Of a stretch of 64,000 bases of DNA, positions 41,501-53,348 are shown piece after piece. The notes beneath the pieces were generated by a model, which worked only from the letters and a program-made list of their open reading frames with translations, searched no databases and had not been told where the DNA came from. How positions within the stretch are numbered: position 1 is the first letter of the stretch; each line of letters opens with the position of its first letter. This stretch comes from Microglena sp. YARC. Lineage: Eukaryota > Chlorophyta > Chlorophyceae > Chlamydomonadales > Chlamydomonadaceae. Position numbers and translations under genes: made by a program. The stretch covers positions 19,157,868-19,221,867 of the forward strand of contig CM039462.1 in assembly GCA_022414725.1 (NCBI GenBank), written 5' to 3'.

Positions 41501-44230
41501 CGCCACGTTGTTCATCACCTCCGGCCCTCCTGCGACACACGCCAAAAGGTTCCAGATAGATTCGCGATTTTCTTGACATTTCGTCGCTGTTCAGCCCCCC
41601 CCTCCCCTCTCATCGCCAGCTTGCGTTACTAGTGAGTGGATTGTTCAGGACTGTACACATGGGGGAACGTTGTGTCGCTGATTTAAGGAAACCTGAGTGA
41701 AGTATAGCGGGGCCTCAAGCATCTCTACAACTAGCCCATGATTCTCTGGCTGAATACAGTAATTGCTAATTGGAAGTCTTGCTGTGACGGCTCGAATCAC
41801 TAGTGCATACAAAAGCCATCTTAAGGGCCCTAGTCCGACCAATGCATACTGGCATAAGTAGCTGCACTCCTTTGACGCTGCAGCGCACGCGCTCCATTCA
41901 CGTGGCAATGCCTGGTCTGTGCGATGTGTGGGGAACTGTACGGGGCATGTTAAGTGCTTCTCATCAATATGTAACAAATTAGTTTATTTGTGTAAGCCAT
42001 CAAGTGTCTCAGGGTACTTCCCAGGGTATTCAAGATGGCAAATTGGGCCAGCGCTTTAGCGCAATTGGAAACAAAACTGCGCTTGGTAGTGGCGAAAGCG
42101 CAAAAAAGCTTGCAAGCGCCACGAGGGGTTGCAAAACCTGCGCTTAAAGCGCACAGGGGGTCAAAAGTCAGCGCTCAAAGTCGCAAAAGCGGGGCGCTTT
42201 TGAATTAGCCGATCTGGATGTCTCCTGCATGCACTGGTCCTGCCCAGGGTTTTGCACAGTTCATACCATAAGCGGTCGCCCGTCTCTTGTTTCCCCCTCC
42301 CCCCTCCTCCCTACCTAGCACGTTATTACGAATAGAGCCCTCACCATTCTGTTACTGCGCGATCGATCGTATAACTGGATCGGTATTTACGTTAGTGACC
42401 GGCTAAAAGAGAGGGGGATTCGCCATTTTGGGTGTCCGTCAATCAGGACCGGTTTGCAAAGCTATTTATTTATGACTCAAAACCGGCGGTAGGTTAACGA
42501 GACTCAGCACGAGCCCCGCGGTCAGTGGCGATGCTTTCCCAGATACTGACGAAAGGAGGAAGTAGCTATCTGAGTGCTATCGATCGAAATAAGCTACGCC
42601 GGACCCTGGCTAGTCGCTGTGTCATGCGGTAGGGTAGTGCCGAACTGGATGAGGTATAGGGTCGCTACGGCTTGTAATGAAAATAATTTAGTGCGCTCAT
42701 TATGCAATCCTCAATTGCCATTGCTATTATAGGAATCATTCCCCAGCATTGAGTTTACTTGGCACTTCATACTTACCAGCTCATATATTGCGCTAACCCC
42801 CGACAATATTAAAGACTCGATTTTTGCATCCAATCGCTTAACTGCATCATAAATTAACACAAAGATGATGAGCAGGTAAGTTGGATTGGCAAATCGAGTG
42901 CTTTTCTTATATTTGTTCGGGTAGCGCAATGAATGAGCTGGTAAGTATGAAGTGCCAAGTAAAGCTCAATGTGGGAATGATCCTATAATAGAATGAGCAT
43001 TGAGGATTGCATATGAGCGCACTAAATTATTTCCCATTACAGAGGCGTTAGCACCTAGTCCTCATCAAGTTCGGCCTACCCTACGGAGTGACACAGCGAC
43101 AGCCAGGGTCCGTGCGTTGAGCTATTTCGATCGATAGCTACTCGATAGCTTACTTCCATCCTTTTTGCGGATCTGGGAAAGGCATCGGCCATGCGCCGGG
43201 GCGGTGTGATCCTCGTTACCTACCGGCGGTTTTTGAAGTCATAAATAAATAGGCTTGCAAGAACCGCTGATTGCGGACACCAATAAATTGTGTGAACTCC
43301 TGTCTTTAGGCGTCTAACTACGTAATACCGTGCAGTTATATCGATCCGATCGCGCGTAGACAGAATGGTGGAGGCTTTCGTAAGAACGGCTGGTAGGGGG
43401 AGCGAGGGGGGGAGGGGGAAAGAGACGGCGACCGTAGTGGTATTGAGCGGTGCAAACCCTGGGCAGGAACCGTGGCATGCAGGAGAACCAGGTAATTCAA
43501 TAGCGCGCGCTTTGGCGCTTTTGAGCGCTGACTTTTTGGACCCTGTGGTTTAAGCGCAGTTTTTTGCACCCCTCGTGGCGCTGCAAGCATTTTTTGCGCA
43601 TTTCGCACTACAAAAGCGGCAGTTTTTTTGTTTTCAGAGTGCGCTAAAAGGCGTGGCAATGTTGGCATTTGAAGTATCACTGGAAGTACCTGGAGACAAT
43701 TGATGGTTACACAAAAAACTAGAGTTTGTGACATATTTGAAGAGAGCACTTTAGACAGGGCAGTAAGTCCAACATTCGCACAGGGAAACCAGGATTGCAC
43801 GTGAATGGAGCGCGTGCGAGGTCAAAGGGGGCAGTATGCAGTATGCATTTGGTCGACTAGGGGGCCTAAAGATGGTTTTGTAATGCAACTAGTCATTCGA
43901 TCCGTCACAGGCAAGACTCAATTGCAAGTTAGCTGTATGCAGAAGATTCATGGGCTTGTTGTAAGGAGATGCTGAGGCCCGTATACTTCACTTCAGGTAT
44001 TCTTAATCCAGACAACCGTTTCCCATGTGTCACAGCTGAGAACATCACTCGTAGGTACGAGCTGGCGATGAGGGGGGGAGGGGGGGGGCTTGAACAAGCG
44101 ACGAAACTCAAGAAAATCGACGATTATATCGGATACCTGTCAGGGTAGTGTCACAGCGGAGGCCCCAGCCACGGAGGGTGATGGAATAAAAAAAACCCAC
44201 GTACGATGGCGAGGTGCCATGACACGACAA
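41501..44230. repeat. Long palindrome (about 1.35-kb arms), probable read artefact
   Basis: The left arm (41501-about 42852) and right arm (about 42866-44230) are reverse complements with many small indels. For example TCATACTTACCAGCTCAT at 42767 pairs with ATGAGCTGGTAAGTATGA at 42933. The centre CTGCATCAT...ATGATGAGCAG leaves a loop of only about 14 nt. Both arms contain a copy of the hAT-like MITE (about 42040-42215 and 43495-43690). The left arm stops at the gap. ORFs here are unreliable. Confidence 0.85.
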
Positions 44231-44845
44231 ATGTTATGAACCCGCCGCACATCCTGGGAGGCCCCGAGACACCCAGCGGCAGCCGATCAGTGGCACTACA
44301 CGTCTAGAGACACTGACACGCCTGACGGAAATCCACACATTTTGCGACTTGGGTTAAATGGACCACATCAAGCCCTCCCATCGTGAACAATACAGGAAGC
44401 ACTACATCGAATTGGAGCGCTATCACACCGCGACGGCTCACCCGCTCAGGGGTGGAAAAGTGTAGGGTCGAACAGGGCTGCCTTCGTTGAATGCAGCAGA
44501 CAATTCATTCGCTAAAGAACAGTCACTCCACCCCGGCGGCGTGAGGGCTGAGACACCCCACCCCTCTCAACTACATGACCGTAGGAGCTGACGAACCAAA
44601 CGCAGGTGATAATGCACAGTCTGAGCTGGACCAAGCATGTTTGCCTGTACTGAAAGACCCCGATGACTATACACATCAGCTCTCTCCAGCGTTGCCTGCC
44701 GGCCTGACCCCTCCTCCCCGAACTTGAAACACCTGTCGATGGAATAGCAAGTCCTGTCATGTAATTGAAGCCGAGAAGAAGTGAGGTCGACGGATGCGGC
44801 CGCGGACGTACAACGAATAAAAAAATCAAACATTCTCAGCCAACG
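44231..44845. other. Unassigned sequence
   Basis: No feature recognised; quality may be low as in the flanks. Confidence 0.4.
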
Positions 44846-45500
44846 AAGTGTGAACTCACGAGAAGTGTGAACTCTGCCAGCCATCAGAAAAATGCACGAC
44901 GTGAACTCCGGGTTACCGCCCCACTCCTGCCAACGTCAGAAAGTGCCAGTATGAACTCTTGTGGATAATGAACTCCTGCCTTGCAACCTGACATCAGAAT
45001 ATATTGTCAGTAACGTTGCGAACTCGGGTATGACTCCTGCCAACCCTAACATCAGAATAATGTCATATGAAAGTCGGCGGGCGTGTGAACTCCACTGCTC
45101 AACCTAACAATCCAGAATAAACTGCGAGTATCCGAAAAGTCCGGGTATGAACTGCTCCTGCCAACCTACCCCCACATCAGCAATATGCGAGTATGAAACG
45201 TCCTGGTATCGTAACTCCTGCTCCAAACAATCACACATCCAGAATAATAGCTGCGAGATTGCGAGTATGAATCCTGGTATGAACTCTGCCAACCTACATC
45301 AGAATATGCGAGTATGAACTCCGGGTGTGAACTTGCCTGGCAACTTAACATCAAATATGCGAGTATGAACTCCGGGTGTGAACTCCTGCCAACCCACTAA
45401 CATCAGATACTGCGATCTATGAACTCCGGACACGAACCCTCCTTCCGAAAAACATCAGAAAATGGCAGTAACCTGAACTCCTGCCAGCATCAGAATGTTT
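44846..45500. repeat. Noisy tandem repeat, about 50 bp
   Basis: GCGAGTATGAACTCC, GGGTATGAACTCCTGCCAAC, CTAACATCAGAATAT units, about 12 copies with heavy indel noise. Confidence 0.8.
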
Positions 45501-45609
45501 TTACAATCGAACGCAGGAGCACCTGATCACCCAATCAGCTTGGCAGCAAAATTTGTCTATCTATCTACACCTCTCCCGACTATCGTGTAAATAGTAAAGA
45601 AAAGGGCTC

Positions 45610-45705
45610 AGTTCATTAGTGCTTTTTCTTTCTCGTCCCATCTACCATGGTTGGGCAAGTCCCGTTCAGCCTCTAGCTATTTGGTATTACCCGCTGGACT
45701 TGCTA
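45610..45705 (+). repeat. Dispersed repeat (GGTTGGGCAAGTC family), copy 2
   Basis: ACCATGGTTGGGCAAGTCCC, TTCAGCCTCTAGCTATTTGG; indel noise relative to 61365-61495. Confidence 0.65.
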
Positions 45706-45954
45706 CACAACTCTTGTTCATAACACCCCGACTCAGAGTAGCAGTTGGGTACCCCGAGGGCCCCTACACACTGCAACTTTAGGGGGGTTCTTCGGTACCA
45801 AACCTCCTCTGTTCTATTACTTGGCTTGAAAGGGCGCTTCTGGGCGGAAAGGGTGCTTCAATGGTGGCAAAAAGGGTGCCGATGTAACGGAAGAACTCCC
45901 GTTGCAGGTTCGTTCGCCGTATACTAGTGTACTGGAGTCTCCGAGGTCAGAACC

Positions 45955-46105
45955 CTACTGAGCCGGAGCGAAGTAAGTCAACTGACGTCCAGCGGAGTAA
46001 GTCACTGACGTCCCGGAGCCGAGTAATGTCCCGGAAGAGGAGCGGAGCTAAATAGTAGGGTGCCCTAAGGGCCCTGCGGTGGTCGGACCCAAGGGTGTGT
46101 CCGTT
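45955..46105. repeat. Short GAGTAAGTCACTGACGTCC repeats and AATAGTAGGGTGCCC family copy
   Basis: Three noisy copies of AGCGGAGTAAGTCACTGACG, then AAATAGTAGGGTGCCC...GGTCGGACCCAAGGGTGTGT, a sequence also found at 48038-48080 and 58704-58750. Confidence 0.6.
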
Positions 46106-46178
46106 GAAGTGGTTGTTCGTTGTGTACTGTAAGGTGATTGACGCGGCAGGAAGGCAGGTTGTAGACTCTAAATAGCGC

Positions 46179-46526
46179 TTGAGGCAGGCAGGCAGGCAGG
46201 CAGCAGAATGTCAGTTAGACGCGACGATGGAGCCCATTTCGCTTGACGATGCCAATTCTGCCAATGGGCTTCCGTCTTGCTTGGTCGAAATGCCGTTGGC
46301 TCTCCTCGCATTGGGGGGCTACGACGCAACAGTTCACGTGTTGGTTTATATTGTTTTACCCAGCTTTCGCACCCTGACGGACCCATCTCCAACCGACTTG
46401 TTCGCCCATCTTCAAGCGAAATTCCAACGTTACAAACAGGCCATTATAACTAACAGTCGCATTCGCCAACCGATTCTCAGTGATTTCGACCATCCCAACC
46501 GACTTCTCGCGCGTTTCGCTAATTAA
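46179..46526 (+). CDS. Anonymous 115-codon ORF (doubtful)
   Basis: It begins in a GGCAGGCAGGCAGG repeat; an internal ATG at 46227 (MEPISLDDANSANGLPSCLV) is a more natural start. Hydrophobic middle (LALLALGGYDATVHVLVYIV) and basic C-terminus. Its 3' half is part of a roughly 200-bp tandem duplication (46380-46745). No domain recognised. Confidence 0.25.
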   Translation: MRQAGRQAAECQLDATMEPISLDDANSANGLPSCLVEMPLALLALGGYDATVHVLVYIVLPSFRTLTDPSPTDLFAHLQAKFQRYKQAIITNSRIRQPILSDFDHPNRLLARFAN

Positions 46527-46745
46527 ACGACTTTTCGGCCACTTTCTCAGTTCCTATCGCAGCAGCCTTAACTGACTTTCCGACCAATTCCAACCGACTG
46601 TTCGCCCATCTCCTGCTGAATGTTCAACCGTTCTAACAGGCAATATATCAACACTCACATTCGCCAACCGCTTTTTCTGGAAATTTCGACCATTGTCGAC
46701 CATGTCGGTTAATAACCCACATTTCGACCATTTTCTCAGTTCCTA
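46380..46745. repeat. Two copies of a roughly 200-bp segment
   Basis: CCAACCGACTTGTTCGCCCA to CAGTTCCTATCGC recurs as CCAACCGACTGTTCGCCCAT to CAGTTCCTATCGC with indels. Confidence 0.7.
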
Positions 46746-47414
46746 TCGCTTAGGTCAGCTCCGCTACGGACCGACCAACCGGAACAAGGTTCGGTGAGTC
46801 TCAAGATAGAGCTTGGTTATCCATTAGGCATACCGTTAGACCTAGGCAGTACTTCCTCATAGTACTGCCTCAGTCTGTTGCTGCTGACTCACCTCAGCTA
46901 TATAGAATGGTGCGAGCCTCAGGACGACGAGACTCCATGTGTATCTAGCTGAGTTCTCGCAACCTAACATCCCTACCTAACCCAAATAGCTTTAGCTAGA
47001 TAATGTCTGTGCTCTTTGCGATAGACAACTAGATAAGTTCTCACCTAACACAGACACATCCTTGCTCAAAAATTTCTATGCGTTCTCTTCTAGCAATATT
47101 TGGAGATCGACAAGGCAACGTCCCTCATCATACACAAGAGTTACTATCTACAGTATTTAACAATGGAGTTCCAGAATTCAATCACTGAGCCGAGTTCAAC
47201 CAGCAGTAATAGTGAATTTGGAAATTGACATTTGTTTTTCAACGCAATGTGTTGGGGGACATATTGCTTCACTCCTAGGACACATTTTCATAAATCCAGC
47301 ATTTCTCATGTTAATATATGTAGATGCTCCTTTGTCTCTGAGGGTAGCACCAATAGATGTTGAACAGGACCAGTGCTCCAGATATGAATAAGGTGTCTCA
47401 AGATAAACATGGGT
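46746..47414. other. No feature recognised
   Basis: Unique-looking sequence; no coding frame of note. Confidence 0.4.
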
Positions 47415-47759
47415 TTAAGAGTATTGCGATCTAGGTACGCCGGTAGAACCCAAATTGAGTTTCGGGGAATGTTTTTCTCCTCCACACCACTGGGTCACCA
47501 AATCCCGGAGAACATTGGCATACATTCGATAGAGAGCAGGACCAACTGCTGCTAGCATCTGTAGTTTGTTGGTGTCGTGCATATCATTATTTTCTCTTAG
47601 TATATTGCTCCAAAACCTACGTCCAGAGACGTAAGTACGTAACTGTTCCCAGAAACTCAACCGTTTCTTGCCCCGAATTTGAATTGTTACATGTTCTTTC
47701 GCCAAATTTGGGCTACCCACAGTGCCAATTCCATTATCGTGTATGAGTGTACCTACCAC
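47415..47759 (-). CDS. Anonymous 114-codon ORF, possible exon or element fragment
   Basis: The minus strand is open with protein-like composition: KKRLSFWEQLRTYVSGRRFW, NDMHDTNKLQMLAAVGPALY, RMYANVLRDLVTQWCGGEKH. The Trp/Tyr/Arg-rich helical sequence looks more real than surrounding frames. A dispersed repeat starts about 50 bp upstream. I do not recognise a family. Confidence 0.35.
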   Translation of the reverse strand: MVGTLIHDNGIGTVGSPNLAKEHVTIQIRGKKRLSFWEQLRTYVSGRRFWSNILRENNDMHDTNKLQMLAAVGPALYRMYANVLRDLVTQWCGGEKHSPKLNLGSTGVPRSQYS

Positions 47760-47809
47760 TTTTCTTCGAAAATCGATATGGCACGAAGGGGTGAAAAGGG
47801 ATATTTCCG

Positions 47810-47885
47810 GATAACTCGAACTTGAACTTGGTTACATAGCCTTCAGCAAGCAATTTCTGCTCGCCATCTTCGCAGAAAAAACAAA
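47810..47885 (+). repeat. Dispersed repeat (CCAGCAATTTGGCTGCTCGC family), copy 4
   Basis: CTCGAACTTGAACTTGGTTA, CATAGCCTTCAGCAAGCAAT, TTCTGCTCGCCATCTTCGCA; diverged but collinear. Confidence 0.6.
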
Positions 47886-48037
47886 AACAGAGCGCACATG
47901 AGCATCGCAAGTCAAGAAAATGGGGTAATTTGGGGTAAGTCAAGAAGGTTGGGTAATTTTTGCCAATAGCTACAATACGCGGGTAAAAGTTCTCAGCGCT
48001 TCAAATTTGAACCATTCAAACAAGTGCATTTATACCA

Positions 48038-48080
48038 TATAGTAGGGTGCCCTGGCGGGTCGGCCCAGCGGGTGTGTAAT
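48038..48080 (+). repeat. AATAGTAGGGTGCCC family copy
   Basis: ATAGTAGGGTGCCCTGGCGG, GTCGGCCCAGCGGGTGTGT; see 46052-46103 and 58704-58750. Confidence 0.55.
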
Positions 48081-48381
48081 GTTCGTCAAGCAGCAGTGGC
48101 AGCCTCTTGGTGAAAGGTGCACAAGCAGATGCTTACTTATCCGTACAATTAATATTTGGGGGTCACGAATCAAAATAGCATGGCATGGCATTATTATTCA
48201 AACTTGGTGGCCTGTACGGCTAATGAACTTAATTAATTGCTCACTGACTCCCCGAAATTCCATGGAGGCAGCTGCAGCAACTCCCAAGGCTACAGTTGCT
48301 ACAGCGCAACCTGTAGGTACTTGTGCGAAACAGCAGATTTCCTTGTCAAGCACAATGCGCTGAGCTGCCAGAGGCACGGAG

Positions 48382-48627
48382 ATGCGAATTTCCGAAGGGG
48401 AAATTGTAGACATGCTCCAGGTACCTAGATGGAGTCCACAGGACAGGAGGGAAATGACACATGAAAACGCCGCGTCCACAATCCGCAACCCTGAGATCCG
48501 TACGCGAAAAAGTGCCCTCCGAGGTAAGCCGGCCCCAGCAGAATCGAACACGCGTCGCTTTCGCGCAAAAGAAGTCAGTTTAACCGGCAAATTTGACATT
48601 TTTTTTGAATTTGAAGAAATCACGTAA
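48382..48627 (+). CDS. Anonymous 81-codon ORF, possible exon
   Basis: MRISEGEIVDMLQVPRWSPQ at the start, RRFRAKEVSLTGKFDIFFEF near the end; hydrophilic, mixed charge. CTCCAG|GTACCT within it could be a donor, in which case only the first 13 codons are exon. A minus-strand frame is also open. No family recognised. Confidence 0.25.
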   Translation: MRISEGEIVDMLQVPRWSPQDRREMTHENAASTIRNPEIRTRKSALRGKPAPAESNTRRFRAKEVSLTGKFDIFFEFEEIT

Positions 48628-48844
48628 TTATCGCATAGGTCTGCGCCCCCAAGGGGGCCGACCAACTGCTACCTATCGCTAGCTAGAGGATCCCAAAACA
48701 CGCAGCCCTATACGAGACTTGCTAAAGTGCCAAGCCCACGTCTATCTAGTAGATCCATACATGCTCACGCACAATATCCCGCGCCAGGCCTCAATACATC
48801 TAACGAATGGCTAAATGCTCACTGAGGAGTCGTGCAATCTTGCT

Positions 48845-48893
48845 TTCACCATCCTTCATTTGCCGCCACGCCCCAAGGGTGTTTCTCCAGCAT
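48845..48893 (-). pseudogene. Ankyrin unit edge left of the satellite
   Basis: On the minus strand GCTGGAGAAACACCCTTGGG parallels GATGGAGAAACACCCTTGGA at 53262-53281 (DGETPLD of an ankyrin unit). Both directly follow a GTCAGCCAA-type linker. The satellite thus lies between two copies of the same ankyrin-gene end. Confidence 0.55.
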
Positions 48894-51800
48894 GTTCTTG
48901 GCTGACACGTCTGCCCCATCTTACACCAAGCTGCTCACACAGCTGACACGTCTGCCCCATCTTACACCAAGCTGCTCACACAGCTGACACGTCTGCCCCA
49001 GCTTACACAAAACTGCTCGCTACAGCTGACACGTCTGCCCAGCTTACACCAAGCTGCTGCTCACACAGCTGACACGTCTGCCCCATCTTAACCAAGCTGC
49101 TCACACAGCTGACACTTCTGCCCCATCTTACACACAAGCTGCTCACACAGCTGACACGCCTGCCCAATCTTACACCAAGCTGCTCACTGACACGGTTCTG
49201 CCCCATCTTACACAACAGCTGCTCACACAAGCTGACACGCTGCCCCCATCGCTGCTCACACAGCTTCTGCCCAGCTTACACCAAGCTGCTCACACAGCTG
49301 ACACGTCTGCCCCATCTTTACACCAAGCTGCTCACATAGCTCTGCTGCTGACACAGCTGACTCTGCCCCCATCTACACCAAGCTGCTCACACAGCTGACA
49401 CGTCTGCCCCTTACACCAAGCTGCTCACACAGCTGACACGTTCTGCCCCATCTTACACCAAGCTGCTCACACAGCTGACACGTCTGCCCCTCTTACACCA
49501 AGCTGCTCACACAGCTGACACGCTGCCCCATGCTTACACCAAGCTGCACACTTCAGCTTACACCAAGCTGCGCACACAGCTGACGGTGCCCCAGTCTTAC
49601 ACCAAGCTGCGACAGTCTGCCCAACAGCTGCCTCACACAGCTGACACGTCTGCCCCAACTCTTACACCAAGCTGTCACACAACTGACACGTGTCTGCCCC
49701 CAGCTTACACCAAGCCTGCCCCAGCTCACACACACAGCTGCTCTGCCCCATCTTACACCAAGCTGCTCACACAGCTGACATGTGCCCACCAGCTGATCAT
49801 ACACCAAGCTGCTCACACAGCTGACCACGTTCTGCCCATCTTACACCAAGCTGCTCACACAGCTGACACGTCTGCCCCCCATCTTACACCAAGGCTCACA
49901 CAGCTGCTGCTGCTCACACAGCTGAACGTCTGCCCATTTACACCAAGCTGCTCACACAGCTGACACCTTCTGCCCCATCTTACACCAAGCTGCTCACACA
50001 GCTGACACGTCTGCCCCATCTTACACCAAGCTGCTCACATAGCTGACACGTCTGCCAACACCAAGCTGCTCACACAGCTGACACGTCTGCCCCAGCTTAC
50101 ACCAAGCTGCTCACACACCAGCTGACACGTCTGCCCAGCTTACACCAAGCTGCTCACACAGCTGACACGTCTGCCCCATCTTACACCAAGCTGCTCACAC
50201 AGCTGACATTTACGTCTGCCCCATCTTACACCAAGCTGCTCACACAGCTGACACGTCTGCCCATCTTACACCAAGCTGCTCACACAGCTGACACGTCTGC
50301 CCCATCTTACACCAAGCTGCTCACACAGCTGACACGTCTGCCCCAGCTTACACCGAGCTGGCTCACACAGCTGACACGTCTGCCCCATCTTACACCAAGC
50401 TGCTCACACAGCTGACACGTCTGCCCCATCACGTTGCCCCACACCAAGCTGCTCACACAGCTGACACATCTTACACCAAAGCTGCTCACACGCTGACACG
50501 TGTGCCCCATCTTACACCAAGCTGCTCACAAGCTGACACGTCTGCCCCATCTTACACCAAGCTGCTCACACAGCTGACACGTCTGCCCCAGCTTACACCA
50601 AACTGCTCGCACAGCTGACACGTCCTGCCCCATCTTACACCAAGCAGCTGCTCACTGACACGTCTGCCCCATCTTACACCAAGCTGCTCACACAAACTGA
50701 CACGTCTGCCCCATCTTACACCAAGCTGCTCACACAGCCGACACGTCTGCCCCAGCTTACACCAAGAGCTGCTCACACAGCTGACACGTCTGTGTGCCCC
50801 AGCTTACACCAAGCTGCTCACACAGCTGACACGTCTGCCCCCATCTTACACCAAGCTGCTCACACAGCTGACACGTCTGCCCCATCTTACACCAAGCTGC
50901 TCACACAGCTGACACGTCTGCCCCATCTTACACCAAGCTGCTCACACAGCTGACACGTCTGCCCATCTTCACACCAAAGCTGCTCACACAGCTGACAACG
51001 TCTGCCCCATCTTACACCAAGCTGCTCACACAGCTGACACTCTGCCCCATCTTACACCAAAGCTGCTCACATAGCTGACACGTCTGCCCCATCTTACACC
51101 AAGCTGCTCACACAGCTGACACGTCTGCCCCAGCTTACACCAAGCTGCTCACACAGCTGACACGTCTGCCCCAGCTTACACCAAGCTGCTCACACAACTG
51201 ACACGTCTGCCCCATCTTACACCAAGCTGCTCACACAGCTGACACGTCTGCCCCAGCTTACACCTGAAGCTGCTCACACAGCCGACACGTCTGCCCCAGC
51301 TTACACCAAGCTGCTCACACAGCTGACACGTCTGCCCCATCTTACACCAAGCTGCTCACACAGCTGACACGTGTGCCCCATCTTACACCAAGCTGCTCAC
51401 ATAGCTGACACGTCTGCCCCATCTTACACCAAACTGCTCACACAGCTGACACGTCTGCCCCAGCTTACACCAAACTGCTCACACAGCTGACTGGTCTGCC
51501 CCATCTTACACCAAGCTGCTCACACAGCTGACACGTCTGCCCCAGCTTACACCAAGCTGCTCACGCAGCTGACACGTCTGCCCCAGCTTACACCAAGCTG
51601 CTCACACAGCTGACACGTCTGCCCCAGCTTACACCAAGCTGCTCAGACAGCTGACACGTCTGCCCCAGCTTACACCAAGCTGCTCACACAGCTGACACGT
51701 CTGCCCCATCTTACACCAAGCTGCTCACACAGCTGACACGTCTGCCCCATCTTACACCAAGCTGCTCACACAGCTGACACGCCTGCCCAATCTTACACCA

Positions 51801-52555
51801 AGCTGCTCACACAGCTGACACGTCTGCCCCATCTTACACCAAGCTGCTCACACAGCTGACACTTCTGCCCCATCTTACACCAAGCTGCTCACACAGCTGA
51901 CACGTCTGCCCCATCTTACACCAAGCTGCTTACATAGCTGACACGTCTGCCCCATCTTACACCAAACTGCTCACACAGCTGACACGTCTGCCCCATCTTA
52001 CACCAAGCTGCTCACACAGCTGACACGTCTGCCCCATCTTACACCAAGCTGCTCACACAACTGACACGTCTGCCCCATCTTACACCAAGCTGCTCACACA
52101 GCCGACACGTCTGCCCCAGCTTACACCGAGCTGCTCACACAGCCGACACGTCTGCCCCAGCTTACACCAAGCTGCTCACACAGCTGACACGTCTGCCCCA
52201 TCTTACACCAAGCTGCTCACACAGCCGACACGTCTGCCCCAGCTTACACCAAGCTGCTCACACAGCTGACACGTCTGCCCCATCTTACACCAAGTTGCTC
52301 ACACAGCTGACACGTCTGCCCCAGCTTACACCAAGCTGCTCACACAGCTGACACGTCTGCCCCATCTTACACCAAGCTGCTCACACAGCTGACACGTGTG
52401 CCCCATCTTACACCAAGCTGCTCACATAGCTGACACGTCTGCCCCATCTTACACCAAACTGCTCACACAGCTGACACGTCTGCCCCAGCTTACACCAAGC
52501 TGCTCACACAGCTGACACGTCTGCCCCATCTTACACCAAGCTGCTTACACAGCTT
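48894..52555 (-). repeat. 41-bp satellite derived from an ankyrin repeat core
   Basis: About 90 units (span divided by 41). The unit on the minus strand is TGTGTGAGCAGCTTGGTGTA then AGATGGGGCAGACGTGTCAGC. It reads CVSSLV, stop, DGADVSA. The adjacent ankyrin gene has TGTGTGAGCGCCTTGGTGGA, GGCTGGGGCAGATGTGTCAGC, reading CVSALVEAGADVSA. The two are the same 41-42-nt segment, one base shorter in the satellite, so frame is lost with each unit. The left part (to about 50000) is noisy; the right part is very regular. Confidence 0.9.
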
Positions 52556-52559
52556 TGTG

Positions 52560-52815
52560 ACCATTATCAGCTGCCCAATAATGGAGGGCTGCTGCTCATC
52601 TGGCATTTTCCTTCGCAGACACCTCTGCCCCAGCCTCTAACCACGCTCGCAAGCACTACATGGAGGGCTGTCCATCTAGCATTGTCCTTCACATACACCT
52701 CTGCCCCAGCCTCTAACCACACTTGCAAACACCCAATGGAGGGCTGTCCATCCGGCATTGTCCTCTGCAGTCGACTCTGCCCCAGCCTGTAACAATACTT
52801 GCAAACCAGGTTGCA
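52560..52815 (-). pseudogene. Decayed ankyrin repeats beyond the satellite
   Basis: The minus strand shows three broken units with CLQVWLEAGAEVYVKDNA, RWTALHVV and GRLQSTAEDN-like pieces about 80-85 bp apart (normal is 99 bp), with internal deletions. These are probably former 3' units of the ankyrin gene. Confidence 0.6.
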
Positions 52816-52839
52816 AACACTAAACGCTCTACTCGATAA

Positions 52840-52842
52840 TCG

Positions 52843-52905
<63 letters not shown>
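52840..52905. repeat. (TA)n microsatellite
   Basis: Perfect AT alternation over about 60 bp. Confidence 0.95.
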
Positions 52906-52907
<2 letters not shown>

Positions 52908-52919
52908 AATCGCAAGAGC

Positions 52920-53240
52920 ACCATGCCTCCATACATATAACTGACTGTTTCATGCGTACAAAGGAATTCTGCAGTCTTATGTTCATCATTGCTAGGGAAC
53001 GACAGGATGGTATCATTTGATATCATGTTCCATGCTTACAAAGGGGTTCCGCAGTTTCATGTTCATCAGCGCTGGGGAATGGCAGTATGCTATCATGCCA
53101 TCATATGCTGTCATGTGATGCCGGTAGTCTGACTAGGCTAAAGTTACCATTCATATACAATACCACATGATGCAATTTGTATGATATCATAAGAAATCAT
53201 ACTGGCCTTTGGCCAACATCATATGATATGCCGGTCCATA
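52920..53240. mobile_element. Palindromic MITE relative with duplicated left end
   Basis: 53073-53238 matches the element at 12620-12773 (GATGCCGGTAGTCTGACTAG, TTTGGCCAACATCATATGAT, ATGCCGGTCC). About 80 bp including the left terminus (TAGGGAACGACA at 52993, TGGGGAATGGCA at 53073) is tandemly duplicated together with flanking CATGCGTACAAAGG. It sits between the ankyrin gene and its decayed 3' units. Confidence 0.55.
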
Positions 53241-53348
53241 ATCATTGCCCATCGCCATGTCCAAGGGTGTTTCTCCATCTCTTTTGTTGGCTGACACATC
53301 CACAGCTTTTGTGACCATTTTGCGCTGCATGATGAAGGGTTGTCATCA
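53241..53348 (-). pseudogene. Terminal ankyrin unit out of frame
   Basis: The minus strand reads HHAAQNGHK and, one frame over, SANKRDGETPLDMAMGN. These are clear ankyrin fragments continuing past the stop at 53349, with frame changes between them. Confidence 0.55.

Noticed and set aside
40374..41632. ORFs of about 370-400 codons across the gap
   Set aside because: They consist of N; an assembly gap cannot be translated.
41501..44230. Foldback transposon (long inverted-repeat element)
   Set aside because: Symmetry runs to within a few bases of the centre, arms differ mainly by indels and one arm ends at the gap, which fits a read artefact better. Kept as a finding for checking.
48894..52555. 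CRISPR-like regular repeats
   Set aside because: Units follow each other directly with no variable spacers, and the sequence derives from ankyrin coding DNA in a eukaryotic context.
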